Assembly: GCA_020057985.1 (NCBI GenBank) | Contig: JAGVEU010000406.1 | Coordinates: forward strand, 1 to 9,406 | Reading direction: 5' to 3' | From: Calditrichota bacterium | GTDB taxonomy: Bacteria; Electryoneota; RPQS01 | DNA: 9,406 nt | Part shown: one piece after another, positions 1 to 6,875 of the stretch | How the letters are laid out: the number at the start of each line of letters is the position of its first letter | Position numbering within the stretch: the stretch's first letter is position 1 | The notes under the pieces: generated by a model | What the model saw: only the letters and a program-made list of their open reading frames with translations | What the model was told of the DNA's origin: nothing | Databases searched by the model: none | Position numbers and translations under genes: made by a program

Positions 1-429
1 CTGGATGTCGCGCTACACGAAAAACACTCCGGAGCTGTTGTGACCCGTGAAATTGCGGATCGCCAACGAGTTCCTCGCGTGTTCTTGACAAAAATTGTTG
101 CCCAACTCGCAAATCATGGTATGCTGCACACTCAGCGCGGCAAGGGCGGAGGTGTGTCGCTCGGGCGCAAGCCTGAGGACATTAACCTGCTCGAAGTCAT
201 CGAGGCCTTTGAAGGCAGCCTAATGTTCAATCAGTGCTCTTCCGACGAGAGTTGCTGCTCGAAGTCGCACGGGTGCACGGTGCGTGATCTGTGGACAGAT
301 GCCGAAACGAATCTGAGAGGCTTCTTCAGATCGCGAACCCTCGTAAATCTTCTTGCCCGCGCGGATACGCGACCGATGCGCATTGAGACGGCTTACTCTG
401 GTGCGCCGTTGTCAGGAATACAGTCTTAG
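1..429 (+). CDS. Rrf2-family Fe-S-sensing transcriptional regulator, 5' truncated by window edge
   Basis: The reading frame is open from base 1. A GTG at 40 is only an internal Val codon, because family homology (LDVALHEKHSGAVV, an Rrf2 helix 1 region) continues upstream of it; the true start is outside the window. Counting from that GTG as residue 1, a winged helix-turn-helix is visible (TREIADRQRVPRVFLTKIV, then the wing QRGKGGGVSLGRKPEDINLLEVIEAFEG). Next come cysteines 66, 72, 73 and 79 in a C-X5-CC-X5-C pattern. In IscR-type Rrf2 proteins three cysteines with this spacing hold a [2Fe-2S] cluster and a His three residues after the last one completes the site. Here that position is Arg82, followed by the usual D-L-W. 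Standing first and in the same direction as the SUF genes, it is most likely their cluster-responsive repressor (SufR/IscR-like role); its exact regulon is inference. Confidence 0.92.
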   Translation: MDVALHEKHSGAVVTREIADRQRVPRVFLTKIVAQLANHGMLHTQRGKGGGVSLGRKPEDINLLEVIEAFEGSLMFNQCSSDESCCSKSHGCTVRDLWTDAETNLRGFFRSRTLVNLLARADTRPMRIETAYSGAPLSGIQS

Positions 430-446
430 TCCGTGTTCCGAGCCAG

Positions 447-460
447 CATTGATCTCAATG
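447..460. promoter_or_regulatory. 6-2-6 inverted repeat before sufC
   Basis: CATTGA-TC-TCAATG is a perfect 6-bp inverted repeat with a 2-nt spacer. It lies in the 41-nt gap between the Rrf2 gene and sufC, and its last base starts the sufC Shine-Dalgarno. It could be a protein operator, or an mRNA hairpin (5 bp with a 4-nt loop) affecting access to the sufC ribosome binding site. A chance palindrome of this size is possible. Confidence 0.3.
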
Positions 461-463
461 GAG
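460..463 (+). promoter_or_regulatory. Shine-Dalgarno GGAG supporting the TTG start of sufC
   Basis: GGAG lies 7 nt before TTG at 471. The upstream in-frame stop (TGA at 450-452) leaves no ATG, so this site fixes the TTG start. The ATG at 458-460 is in another frame and stops after eight codons. Confidence 0.6.
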
Positions 464-470
464 CGTACGC

Positions 471-1217
471 TTGAACCAGCTTGAAATTCAGAATCTCCAC
501 GTTGCTGTCGAAGGCAAGGAGATTCTAAAGGGTCTAAACCTCATCGTTCCCGTGGGCGAGGTTCATGCGATCATGGGACCCAATGGGAGCGGGAAATCCA
601 CTCTGGCCTCGACCATTCTGGGTCATCCCAAGTATGAGGTTACAGCAGGTGATATTCTCTGGAAAGGGGAGAGCCTGCTCGACATGGATACGGATGTGCG
701 TGCAAAGAAGGGCATTTTCCTTGCCTTTCAGTATCCACAGGAAATCTATGGAGTGTCAGTCACCAACTTCCTGCGCATGGCCATGACCGAGCGCTTTGGC
801 AAGACTCCTTCGTTTGCCGAGTTCAGCAAGGAACTCAAGGTGTGGCTCGAGTTGCTCGAAATCACGCCGGAGTTTGCCAAGCGCTATTTGAATGAGGGTT
901 TTTCCGGCGGCGAGAAGAAGCGCAATGAGATTCTGCAAATGGGGATGTTGAAGCCTGAGATGGCAATCATGGACGAGACCGACTCCGGGCTTGATATTGA
1001 TGCGCTGAAGATTGTGGCGCGCGGAGTGAACATGTTGCGCGGTAAAGAGTACGGTTCGCTTGTGATCACGCACTACCAGCGACTTCTCGATTACATTATC
1101 CCGGACTATGTGCATATCCTTATGGACGGCCGGATTGTCAAGACCGGCGATAAGATGCTAGCCTTGACGCTCGAAGAGCAAGGGTATGACTGGGTCAGAG
1201 AAGAAGCACAGATCTAA
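471..1217 (+). CDS. sufC: SufC, ABC-type ATPase of the SufBCD Fe-S scaffold
   Basis: Cytosolic ABC ATPase that binds SufB and SufD; ATP-driven dimerisation reshapes the SufBCD scaffold during Fe-S cluster assembly. At 248 residues it is the usual SufC length with no membrane segments. Walker A is GPNGSGKST (36-44), the Q-loop is Gln87 in AFQYPQE, the signature is FSGGE (144-148), Walker B ends in Asp168-Glu169 (MAIMDETDSGLD), and the H-loop is His201 (ITHYQR). The stretch GFSGGEKKRNEILQM and the MDETDSGLD context are typical of SufC rather than of transport ABC proteins. The start is TTG, set by the GGAG site and an upstream stop. Unusually, sufC is separated from sufB and sufD by about 2.5 kb holding a membrane protein and glycosyltransferases; in most SUF operons these three genes adjoin. 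All motifs are intact, so it should be functional. Confidence 0.97.
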   Translation: MNQLEIQNLHVAVEGKEILKGLNLIVPVGEVHAIMGPNGSGKSTLASTILGHPKYEVTAGDILWKGESLLDMDTDVRAKKGIFLAFQYPQEIYGVSVTNFLRMAMTERFGKTPSFAEFSKELKVWLELLEITPEFAKRYLNEGFSGGEKKRNEILQMGMLKPEMAIMDETDSGLDIDALKIVARGVNMLRGKEYGSLVITHYQRLLDYIIPDYVHILMDGRIVKTGDKMLALTLEEQGYDWVREEAQI

Positions 1218-1232
1218 ATCAGAATACATACG

Positions 1233-1246
1233 CTGTTGTTCAACAG
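1233..1246. promoter_or_regulatory. 6-2-6 inverted repeat before the DUF2892 gene
   Basis: CTGTTG-TT-CAACAG is a perfect 6-bp inverted repeat with a 2-nt spacer in the 56-nt gap after sufC. It has the same geometry as the repeat before sufC but a different sequence. A T6 run at 1266-1271 is 19 nt downstream, too far for an intrinsic terminator. It may be an intercistronic hairpin or an operator; this is weakly supported. Confidence 0.3.
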
Positions 1247-1273
1247 GGATTCAGCCATGAAGGAGTTTTTTAA

Positions 1274-1477
1274 ATGAAACCGAACGTTGGAGGCATAGAC
1301 CTGTATCTTCGGGTTGTCGTTTTGGTCGTGGTGGCGGCCATGGGAATCTATTATAAAAGCTGGTGGGGACTGCTGGCGATCCTGCCAGCGATCTCCGTGG
1401 CCACACGTTTTTGTCCGCTCTGGACGGTACTCAAATTCACTACCGTAAAGTTGAAGAAGGAAACCGCCATTCCATAG
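1274..1477 (+). CDS. DUF2892 (YgaP-like) small two-helix membrane protein
   Basis: A 67-residue protein with two hydrophobic segments (about 12-27 and 31-45) ending in RFCPLW (43-50, Cys47). This matches the DUF2892 / YgaP transmembrane domain family, whose members usually carry a G-F-C-P-L-Y motif after the second helix. The start ATG has a strong Shine-Dalgarno, GAAGGAG at 1259-1265, 8 nt upstream. In E. coli YgaP this domain anchors a rhodanese sulfurtransferase; stand-alone members are common and their function is not established. Its place 56 nt after sufC, with the desulfurase further down the operon, makes a sulfur-related membrane role conceivable, but that is inference. The C-terminal tail (VKLKKETAIP) is basic and presumably cytosolic. 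The stop TAG is followed directly by the glycosyltransferase 9 remnant. Confidence 0.85.
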   Translation: MKPNVGGIDLYLRVVVLVVVAAMGIYYKSWWGLLAILPAISVATRFCPLWTVLKFTTVKLKKETAIP

Positions 1478-1479
1478 AA

Positions 1480-2091
1480 GGCACACACTGGGGCTTCAAT
1501 ACGGACGATCTCATCGCGCGCATTCAGCAGGAACTCGGCCTTTCGGTTTCCATACGCGATGGACGTCCGTTTCTCGATTTGAGCGATGTGGGTGATGTGA
1601 AATGGCCGCGCAAGTTAGTTCCCGAGACCTGTGTAGCCGTTGATCCTTATGCGGATGATCCCGAGCGAAGATGGGTGTTTCCGCGATACGAGATCCTGAT
1701 TGCCAATCTGGATTATATCGGCTTCAATGCGATTGCAGTCGGCCATCCGGCAAGAGACCAAAAAGACGAGCGATTGTTGCGTGTTGCAGCCGATTTTGCA
1801 GGAAAATTCAGCCCCTTCAAGACCGCTGTGGTTATCTCCAAGTGCCGGTTGTGGATTGGTCCTGATACGCTCTGGCGGCATGTTGCGGCGGCAGTGGGCA
1901 CTCCGCAACTCGTAGTAGTACCGCGAGGCGTGGCCGACCAGCCCATCTACTCAGACACGACCGTAGTTGTGGCAAAGGGAAAGAGAACGGAGAGCGAAGC
2001 ATTGGGTCCATTGAGTGTTGCCGAAGTGGCAGAAGCGGTGGCGGGAATCATCAACGCGCGGCTGAGGGTTTCGCAGAGCGTGCGGCGATAA
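1480..2091 (+). pseudogene. Glycosyltransferase family 9 remnant (C-terminal half only)
   Basis: The translated stretch looks like the C-terminal nucleotide-sugar-binding half of GT9 (heptosyltransferase-type, GT-B fold) enzymes. It has CVAVDPYADDPERRW near the inter-domain strand, then AIAVGHPARDQKDE, then the hallmark K-C-R-L-W-I-G-P-D-T-L-W-R-H-V-A-A-A-V-G-T-P at about 1839-1904. GT9 enzymes are about 330-360 residues and need an N-terminal Rossmann domain; only about 200 residues exist here. Homology begins just after the DUF2892 stop at 1475-1477. The same frame stays open back to a GTG at 1363, but that part is an out-of-frame reading of the DUF2892 gene. There is no ATG in frame; TTG 1579 and GTG 1588 or 1597 lack a ribosome binding site. 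Most likely a 5'-deleted gene left by a rearrangement. A translated C-terminal fragment cannot be excluded, since the frame is otherwise intact. Confidence 0.72.
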
Positions 2092-2098
2092 GGTCTCT

Positions 2099-2113
2099 AT
2101 GGTGCCGAAATGA
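2099..2113 (+). other. Five-codon mini-ORF overlapping the GT2 start
   Basis: ATG GTG CCG AAA TGA sits 5 nt after an AAGG (2090-2093). Its stop overlaps the ATG of the next gene as ATGA. The GT2 start at 2110 has no good ribosome binding site of its own, so termination-reinitiation from this mini-ORF is possible. It may equally be coincidence. Confidence 0.2.
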
Positions 2114-2898
2114 ATCAGCCCGCGATCACGATTGCATTGCCAATCTATAATAGCTCACGCTATCTTGCACAATGCCTGCGATGCATACTGACACAGACAT
2201 TTCGCGAATTCGAAGTGATTGTAGTGCTCGACGGTTGCACAGATGATTCGGAGAGCATATTGGAGTTTCACAAAGACAGCCGCTTTGTTATCGTGCGCAA
2301 GGAAGTAAATGAAGGACTCGTTCGCGCTCTAAATGAGATACATCTGCGGGCGGCGGGTAAGTACGTGGCACGGTTTGACCAGGACGATCTTTATCACCCG
2401 GAACGGTTGGAGCGACAGGTGCAGTATCTCGAGTCGCATCGGGAAGTGGACGTATTGGGAACGCGATTCGATTACATTGACGCGGGGGGAAATTACCTGG
2501 GCAAGGCAAAGGCCTTTCCATTGGATCACCGCCGTATCAAACGCGATTTTCAGAGATATACGGCAATCGGCGGCCCGACGTGCATGTACCGTCTGGACCG
2601 GATTAAAGCGGTCGGCGACTACGACGAACGCTTCTATTATCTCGAAGACGTTTCACTGTGGTTTGCATGTCTGGCGGCGGGATACCGGTTTGCGAATTTG
2701 CCTGATGTATTAGTGCACTACCGTGTGCATGAAACGCAGACATCCCGGATGTATGGCGAAAAGCAGCTGCCGCAATTGCGTGATGCGTATGCGCTATATG
2801 GCCCGCGAATCTGGGGCAATCGAGCGAGGCCGTTCGAAGCGAAAGAACCTCGTCTGCAACGGCTGATTCGCAAGGTTGAGGATCTGGTACTTCCATAA
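2110..2898 (+). CDS. Glycosyltransferase family 2 (GT-A fold)
   Basis: A 262-residue cytosolic GT-A enzyme that should transfer a sugar from a nucleotide donor to a growing surface glycan or lipid-linked acceptor; donor and acceptor cannot be read from sequence. The N-terminus TIALPIYNSSRYLAQCL (7-23) is the GT2 opening strand and helix, with V-L-D-G-C-T-D-D (39-46) as the UDP-binding loop. The metal-binding DXD motif is RFDQDD (88-93), and Y-Y-L-E-D-V-S-L-W (176-184) holds the likely catalytic base, followed by the usual L-V-H-Y-R-V-H-E (201-208). No membrane helices are seen. An in-frame stop at 2089-2091 leaves ATG 2110 as the natural start. It follows the GT9 remnant by 18 nt and precedes another GT2 by 24 nt, forming a small glycan cassette inside the SUF locus. 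Confidence 0.93.
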   Translation: MNQPAITIALPIYNSSRYLAQCLRCILTQTFREFEVIVVLDGCTDDSESILEFHKDSRFVIVRKEVNEGLVRALNEIHLRAAGKYVARFDQDDLYHPERLERQVQYLESHREVDVLGTRFDYIDAGGNYLGKAKAFPLDHRRIKRDFQRYTAIGGPTCMYRLDRIKAVGDYDERFYYLEDVSLWFACLAAGYRFANLPDVLVHYRVHETQTSRMYGEKQLPQLRDAYALYGPRIWGNRARPFEAKEPRLQRLIRKVEDLVLP

Positions 2899-2922
2899 TT
2901 CCGTGGTGTCTGCGATGATTCC

Positions 2923-3690
2923 ATGTGCAATGCAGCGATGGTGATTACGGTAGTAACGGCTGCGAGTCGCGGGCTCGCTGAAATGCAGCGACTTTGCCAA
3001 CAATTCGATAGGCAGACATTTCAGAACTTTGAGCATATTGTCGTGTATGACGGTCCGCCGCCATCTGATGTTCAAGTTTTCTTTTCGAAGCAGGGGGACG
3101 GACGAGTCCGGTTCGATTGGCTTTCTGCGCGCGAAGGACGATACGGCACAGCGCCGCGCAATCGCGGGATCGAGTTGTCGAAGGGGCAATGGATTGTGTT
3201 TGCCGACGACGATGATCTCTATCATCCGGATTATCTGGCGGCTTTTCGTGACCTGAATCTCGCCGATAATGAGCTGGGTGTCGTACGAATGAACAACTAC
3301 GGAACCGTGGTGCCGCGTCATGCCATGAAGGAGTTTCCACGCCATGCCCATGTTGGAACACCATGCTGTGCGTTTCACGGCGAGACACTGCGCAAGTCTG
3401 ATGACCTGCGTTGGACCTACGATGGTGGCTACGATCACGACTTTCAATTCGTGACGGAATATGTCAGAAAGACGCAACCGCGAATTCGATTGAATCCTCG
3501 CGTGTTGGTAAAGGCGGGAAACAGCTCACTCTTCGATGCGAGTAAATTGAGCGGAAAACGCCTGAAAGACTATCTGAATTGGCATGAGCCAAACGCATGG
3601 ATGGAGTACTTTAGCCCGGCGAAAAGCGATTGCTGGCTTCATCGCAAGATGAATTCACTTGGCAAGCTGTTTGTCAGCTATGGACGGTAG
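2923..3690 (+). CDS. Glycosyltransferase family 2 (GT-A fold), second copy
   Basis: A 255-residue putative glycosyltransferase, clearly divergent from the preceding one. It opens with [18 protein letters not shown] (7-24), has the strand HIVVYDG (38-44), and the basic [16 protein letters not shown] segment (75-90) typical of GT2. This leads to the metal-binding [11 protein letters not shown] (92-102). [11 protein letters not shown] stretch (167-176) occupies the place where GT2 enzymes carry the E-D catalytic base; the acidic residue would be Asp171 or Asp173. No transmembrane segment is visible. ATG 2923 was chosen as the longest form; ATG 2938 (residue 6) begins exactly at the conserved strand and is an equally good start, since neither has a clear Shine-Dalgarno. 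Specificity is unknown. It likely acts with the previous gene on a surface polysaccharide. Confidence 0.9.
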   Translation: MCNAAMVITVVTAASRGLAEMQRLCQQFDRQTFQNFEHIVVYDGPPPSDVQVFFSKQGDGRVRFDWLSAREGRYGTAPRNRGIELSKGQWIVFADDDDLYHPDYLAAFRDLNLADNELGVVRMNNYGTVVPRHAMKEFPRHAHVGTPCCAFHGETLRKSDDLRWTYDGGYDHDFQFVTEYVRKTQPRIRLNPRVLVKAGNSSLFDASKLSGKRLKDYLNWHEPNAWMEYFSPAKSDCWLHRKMNSLGKLFVSYGR

Positions 3691-3725
3691 AGTTTGAGAA
3701 TGTAACCGAATGTTCTGGAGAGAGT

Positions 3726-5138
3726 ATGCCTGCAAATAATGAATTCTCGTTAGACCTTGACAACTACGAGCGTTACGGCTTTCACATGCCGGAAACGTCT
3801 CTCATCAAGATCCCCAAGGGCCTATCGCGCGCAGTTGTTGAGCAAATTTCCGAGTACAAGAAAGAACCGGAATGGATGCGGAAGATCCGTCTCAAGGGTC
3901 TCGAGTACTTCTATCGCAAGCCGTTGCCGAATAACTGGGGTCCTGATTTGACCACCATTGATTTCGAGAATATCCACTATTACATCAAGCCGTCGGACAA
4001 GGTCACCAACGACTGGAATGCGGTTCCTGCGGAAATTCGAGAGACCTATGACAAGCTGGGCATCCCTGAAGCCGAGAAGAAGTTTCTGGCGGGTGTCGGT
4101 GCGCAGTACGAATCGGAGGTTGTCTATCACTCATTGCAAGAGCAGTGGTCAAAACTCGGTGTCATTTTCCTTGATACCGACTCTGCGCTGAGGGAGTTTC
4201 CTGACCTCTTCAAGGAATACTTTGGAACCTTGATTCCGCCGGGAGATAATAAACTCGCCGCGCTGAACACGGCAGTCTGGTCGGGCGGAAGTTTCATTTA
4301 CGTGCCGAAGGGTGTGCATGTCACTATTCCTCTGCAAGCCTACTTCCGCATCAATGCGGAGAACGCCGGACAGTTTGAACGGACATTGATTATTGCTGAT
4401 GAAGGTTCCAATATCCACTATGTCGAAGGCTGCACGGCTCCGGTCTACTCATCCGATTCGCTGCATTCGGCAGTGGTGGAAATCTTTGTTAAGAAGGATG
4501 CGCGCGTTCGCTATACCACGATCCAGAATTGGTCGAAGAACGTCTATAATCTGGTTACCAAACGTTCACGCGCCGATGAGAATGCCACGATGGAGTGGGT
4601 GGACTGCAACCTTGGTTCCAAGATCACAATGAAATATCCGTCCGTTTATCTCATGGGTCGCCGGGCGCGAGCGGATATTCTCTCCGTTGCCTATGCTGGC
4701 CCTGGAATGCACACGGAAGCCGGAGCAAAGGCTATTCATAACGCTTCTGAGACAACATCGGTGATCGTCTCCAAGTCCATTTCCCGCGGTGGTGGGCGTA
4801 CGTCCTATCGAGGATTGATTGAGGTTGCGAAGGGCGCAGAGAACTGTAAATCCAATGTGAGTTGCGATGCACTCCTGCTCGACGATCACAGCCGCAGCGA
4901 TACCTATCCGTACATGAATATCATGGATGACCGGGTTGAACTCGGACATGAAGCGACGGTCTCTAAAATCGGTGACGAGCAGATTTTTTATCTGATGAGT
5001 CGCGGAATATCCGAGAGCGAGGCTCGCACTTTGATTGTTCGCGGATTCATCGAGCCGGTGGTCAAGGAATTGCCGATGGAATATGCTCTCGAAATGAACC
5101 GTCTCATTCAACTTCAGATGGAAGGTTCTGTTGGCTGA
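3726..5138 (+). CDS. sufB: SufB, Fe-S cluster scaffold subunit
   Basis: A 470-residue scaffold subunit of SufBCD, where nascent Fe-S clusters form, with C-terminal beta-helix homology typical of SufB. Key residues: Cys236 in [18 protein letters not shown] (matching the sulfur-accepting Cys254 region of E. coli SufB), Cys380 in SNVSCDALL (matching E. coli Cys405), and His408-Glu409 in [15 protein letters not shown] (matching His433-Glu434). The C-terminus [24 protein letters not shown] region is strongly conserved and resembles the SufU-associated SufB type of Gram-positive and other phyla. The frame is open back to 3630, but that part overlaps the GT2 gene. ATG 3726 has GGAG at 3717-3720, 5 nt upstream, and gives the family length. 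The stop overlaps the sufD start by 8 nt, indicating translational coupling. Confidence 0.98.
   Translation: MPANNEFSLDLDNYERYGFHMPETSLIKIPKGLSRAVVEQISEYKKEPEWMRKIRLKGLEYFYRKPLPNNWGPDLTTIDFENIHYYIKPSDKVTNDWNAVPAEIRETYDKLGIPEAEKKFLAGVGAQYESEVVYHSLQEQWSKLGVIFLDTDSALREFPDLFKEYFGTLIPPGDNKLAALNTAVWSGGSFIYVPKGVHVTIPLQAYFRINAENAGQFERTLIIADEGSNIHYVEGCTAPVYSSDSLHSAVVEIFVKKDARVRYTTIQNWSKNVYNLVTKRSRADENATMEWVDCNLGSKITMKYPSVYLMGRRARADILSVAYAGPGMHTEAGAKAIHNASETTSVIVSKSISRGGGRTSYRGLIEVAKGAENCKSNVSCDALLLDDHSRSDTYPYMNIMDDRVELGHEATVSKIGDEQIFYLMSRGISESEARTLIVRGFIEPVVKELPMEYALEMNRLIQLQMEGSVG
5120..5125 (+). promoter_or_regulatory. Shine-Dalgarno GGAAGG for the sufD TTG start
   Basis: GGAAGG inside the sufB C-terminal codons ends 5 nt before TTG 5131. 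The alternative sufD ATGs at 5149 and 5152 have no comparable site, which favours the TTG. Confidence 0.5.
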
Positions 5139-6345
5139 GAAATCGCACATGATGAACGCACTTGTTCCGAACTACATAGAAGCGATAAGCCGTCAGGAAA
5201 AAGAACCGTGTGCGACTCTTGAGGAGCGCATTCATGCTCTTGAATTGGCTCGCAAGGCAAGCGTGCCATCTGTTCTCGAAGAGGATTGGCGCAAGACAGA
5301 TCCCAACGGATTTCCCTGGGATCAGATTGAGTCCGTGGATTCGGATCAGACTTCGCGCCAGATTCAATTGAAGTCGTTCGAGGGCATACAGACGCTTGAG
5401 CCGCAGGGAAAAGACGCCGGTCTTGTGCATGACATGCTGATGATTTCCGGCGATGACTACGACGCGAAATTCCTTTACTACCACAAGGCTCTGAGCCGTG
5501 ATGCAGCGTGCTTGCGAGTGCCAAAGAATTTCTCAGGTTCACCGGCAGAACTTATTCAGAATGCTTCCGGTCCGGGTCTCGCGTCATTCACTACCATAAT
5601 AGTTGTGGAAAGTGGCTCAGAAGCTACGCTGTATGATCGTTGGGAATCCTTCGACGTCAGTCCCGTGGTTGTGGGGCGCACAGTGATTCGTGTGGCGGAT
5701 GGAGCGAAGCTAACCTACATTCAAGAGGACAGTTTCAGCAAGACAGCTTCGATTTATCGCCGGGCCCGAATTCAGTTAGCGAGAGATTCGACCTTGAACT
5801 GGATTTCGATGACATCCGGCGCTGCGTGGCATGTGGCGCGGCTTGAAGTGGACATGCAAGAATCAGGCTCAGAAGCGCATCTGTATGGACTCTATGCCGG
5901 CGCTGGAGATTCACTGGCCGATCATCGCACTCTCCAGTATCATGCTGCGCCGCGAACGGTCTCTAATCTGTTATTCAAAGCTTTGCTCGCCGGTCGTGCG
6001 CGCTCGGTTTATCAGGGGTTGATCGAGGTACCCAAAGAGGCGCAGAAAACAGATGCTTATCAGAAGTGCAGAAATCTATTGCTTGACCACGGTACTCATG
6101 CGGATGCAATTCCCAAATTGGAAATCATTGCCGACGATGTTCGGTGCAGCCATGGGGCTTCGATGGGGACCGTGAATGCCGATCAACTTTTCTATCTGCA
6201 GAGTCGGGGTCTGACCAAGCGGCAGGCGATCAGCGCAATTGCTACCGGCTTTGCCGAGGAAGTCATTCGACAGCTACCCATTGAATCTGTTCAGGAACGC
6301 TGGCGCGATGTTGTCCGCAATACGATCTTGAGTTCAGTCGGTTAA
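5131..6345 (+). CDS. sufD: SufD, Fe-S scaffold subunit
   Basis: SufD is the SufB paralogue that pairs with SufB and SufC. The SufB-SufD interface (E. coli SufB Cys405 with SufD His360) is where the cluster is thought to form, and SufD also assists iron entry. The product is 404 residues from TTG 5131, or 398 from ATG 5149. The N-terminal helical part (1-100) is variable; the C-terminal beta-helix core is conserved. It carries [11 protein letters not shown] (290-300), [20 protein letters not shown] (312-331) and [11 protein letters not shown] (334-344). Cys339 and His341 in CSHGA match the E. coli Cys358/His360 motif. The tail [16 protein letters not shown] is SUF-typical. It overlaps sufB by 8 nt, so the two are probably made in balanced amounts. 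A 54-nt AT-rich gap follows before the Rieske gene. Confidence 0.97.
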   Translation: MAEKSHMMNALVPNYIEAISRQEKEPCATLEERIHALELARKASVPSVLEEDWRKTDPNGFPWDQIESVDSDQTSRQIQLKSFEGIQTLEPQGKDAGLVHDMLMISGDDYDAKFLYYHKALSRDAACLRVPKNFSGSPAELIQNASGPGLASFTTIIVVESGSEATLYDRWESFDVSPVVVGRTVIRVADGAKLTYIQEDSFSKTASIYRRARIQLARDSTLNWISMTSGAAWHVARLEVDMQESGSEAHLYGLYAGAGDSLADHRTLQYHAAPRTVSNLLFKALLAGRARSVYQGLIEVPKEAQKTDAYQKCRNLLLDHGTHADAIPKLEIIADDVRCSHGASMGTVNADQLFYLQSRGLTKRQAISAIATGFAEEVIRQLPIESVQERWRDVVRNTILSSVG

Positions 6346-6399
6346 CATCTGGCGGTAGAAAATTAACACACCTATTACAAGCACATTAAGTACACAATA

Positions 6400-6870
6400 A
6401 TGAGTACTCAAACTGGGAACGATGTTCAATTTATCCGAATCTGCGACATCAAAGACGTCTCTGCGGAAAAAGGAAAATCATTCAGAATCGGCAAGCTCTT
6501 TCTGGCGGTCTTTCACAGCGACGGCAAGTTCTTTGCGACCAGTGACATCTGTACGCATGAGCATGAACTGCTTTCCGAAGGCTGGCTCGAAGGAACACAT
6601 ATGGAATACCTTCCCCGGGTCGACAAGTACCCCCCCCTGCCCCCCTCAGGAGAGGCTTGTGGCTTCCATGCACCCGATGATCCAGTGGGCTGGCTCGTAG
6701 GACCAACGGTGGAATGCCCGCGCCACGGGGCAACATTCGATCTAAGAACCGGCGAGGCAAAAACACTTCCGGCGAGTGAACCCATCGAAGTATTTGCGAT
6801 CGAAATTAAGGGAAGTGATGTGATGGTGGGAATTCCAGTCCAATATCTGGATACTGCCGGATCACACTGA
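6400..6870 (+). CDS. Rieske [2Fe-2S] protein with an insertion between its cluster motifs
   Basis: A 156-residue soluble Rieske-type ferredoxin, probably an electron donor; Rieske genes are frequent members of SUF operons, for example in actinobacteria. The N-terminal strands (FIRICDIKDVSAEKGKSFRI, then LFLAVFHSDGKFFATSDIC) and the C-terminal part (ATFDLRTGEAKTLPASEPIE) are standard. The first ligand pair is Cys51-Thr-His53, the second Cys106-Pro-Arg-His109. Normally 15-17 residues separate the pairs; here 52 do. The extra block, about residues 66-103, has the proline-rich YPPLPPSG (77-84) and its own Cys87-Gly-Phe-His90, another Cys-X2-His. The frame is unbroken, so this is an insertion and not a frameshift. 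No Shine-Dalgarno is evident before ATG 6400. The tail ends with a usual strand plus a short hydrophilic extension. Family membership is sure; effect of the insertion is unknown. Confidence 0.92.
   Translation: MSTQTGNDVQFIRICDIKDVSAEKGKSFRIGKLFLAVFHSDGKFFATSDICTHEHELLSEGWLEGTHMEYLPRVDKYPPLPPSGEACGFHAPDDPVGWLVGPTVECPRHGATFDLRTGEAKTLPASEPIEVFAIEIKGSDVMVGIPVQYLDTAGSH
6630..6645. repeat. Interrupted poly-C tract (C8-TG-C6)
   Basis: Two C runs encode the Pro-Pro-Leu-Pro-Pro part of the Rieske insertion. Such tracts are prone to slippage during replication and sequencing. The two Rieske ligand motifs on either side are in the same frame, so the tract as given causes no net frameshift. Confidence 0.7.
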
Positions 6871-6875
6871 AAACC

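Noticed and set aside
1363..1479. GTG-started N-terminal extension of the GT9 frame
   Set aside because: It is the DUF2892 coding sequence read out of frame; GT9-like sequence begins only after the DUF2892 stop.
2794..3477. 227-codon minus-strand open frame opposite the GT2 genes
   Set aside because: No recognisable family and no ribosome binding site; it is antisense to two well-supported GT2 genes.
3630..3725. Upstream extension of the sufB reading frame (extra 32 residues)
   Set aside because: It lies inside the GT2 gene in another frame and has no SufB homology; ATG 3726 has a good ribosome binding site and gives the family length.
4566..5150. 194-codon minus-strand open frame opposite sufB
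   Set aside because: Antisense shadow of a strongly conserved SufB C-terminal region.
6363..6391. Promoter for the Rieske gene (TTAACA, 17 nt, TTAAGT) in the AT-rich gap after sufD
   Set aside because: The -10 match is poor and such matches are expected by chance in AT-rich sequence.
6614..6624. CCCGGGTCGAC (overlapping SmaI and SalI sites) as cloning-vector polylinker in the Rieske insertion
   Set aside because: No further polylinker sites follow and the reading frame runs on through into a normal Rieske C-terminus; coincidence is more likely, though resequencing would settle it.
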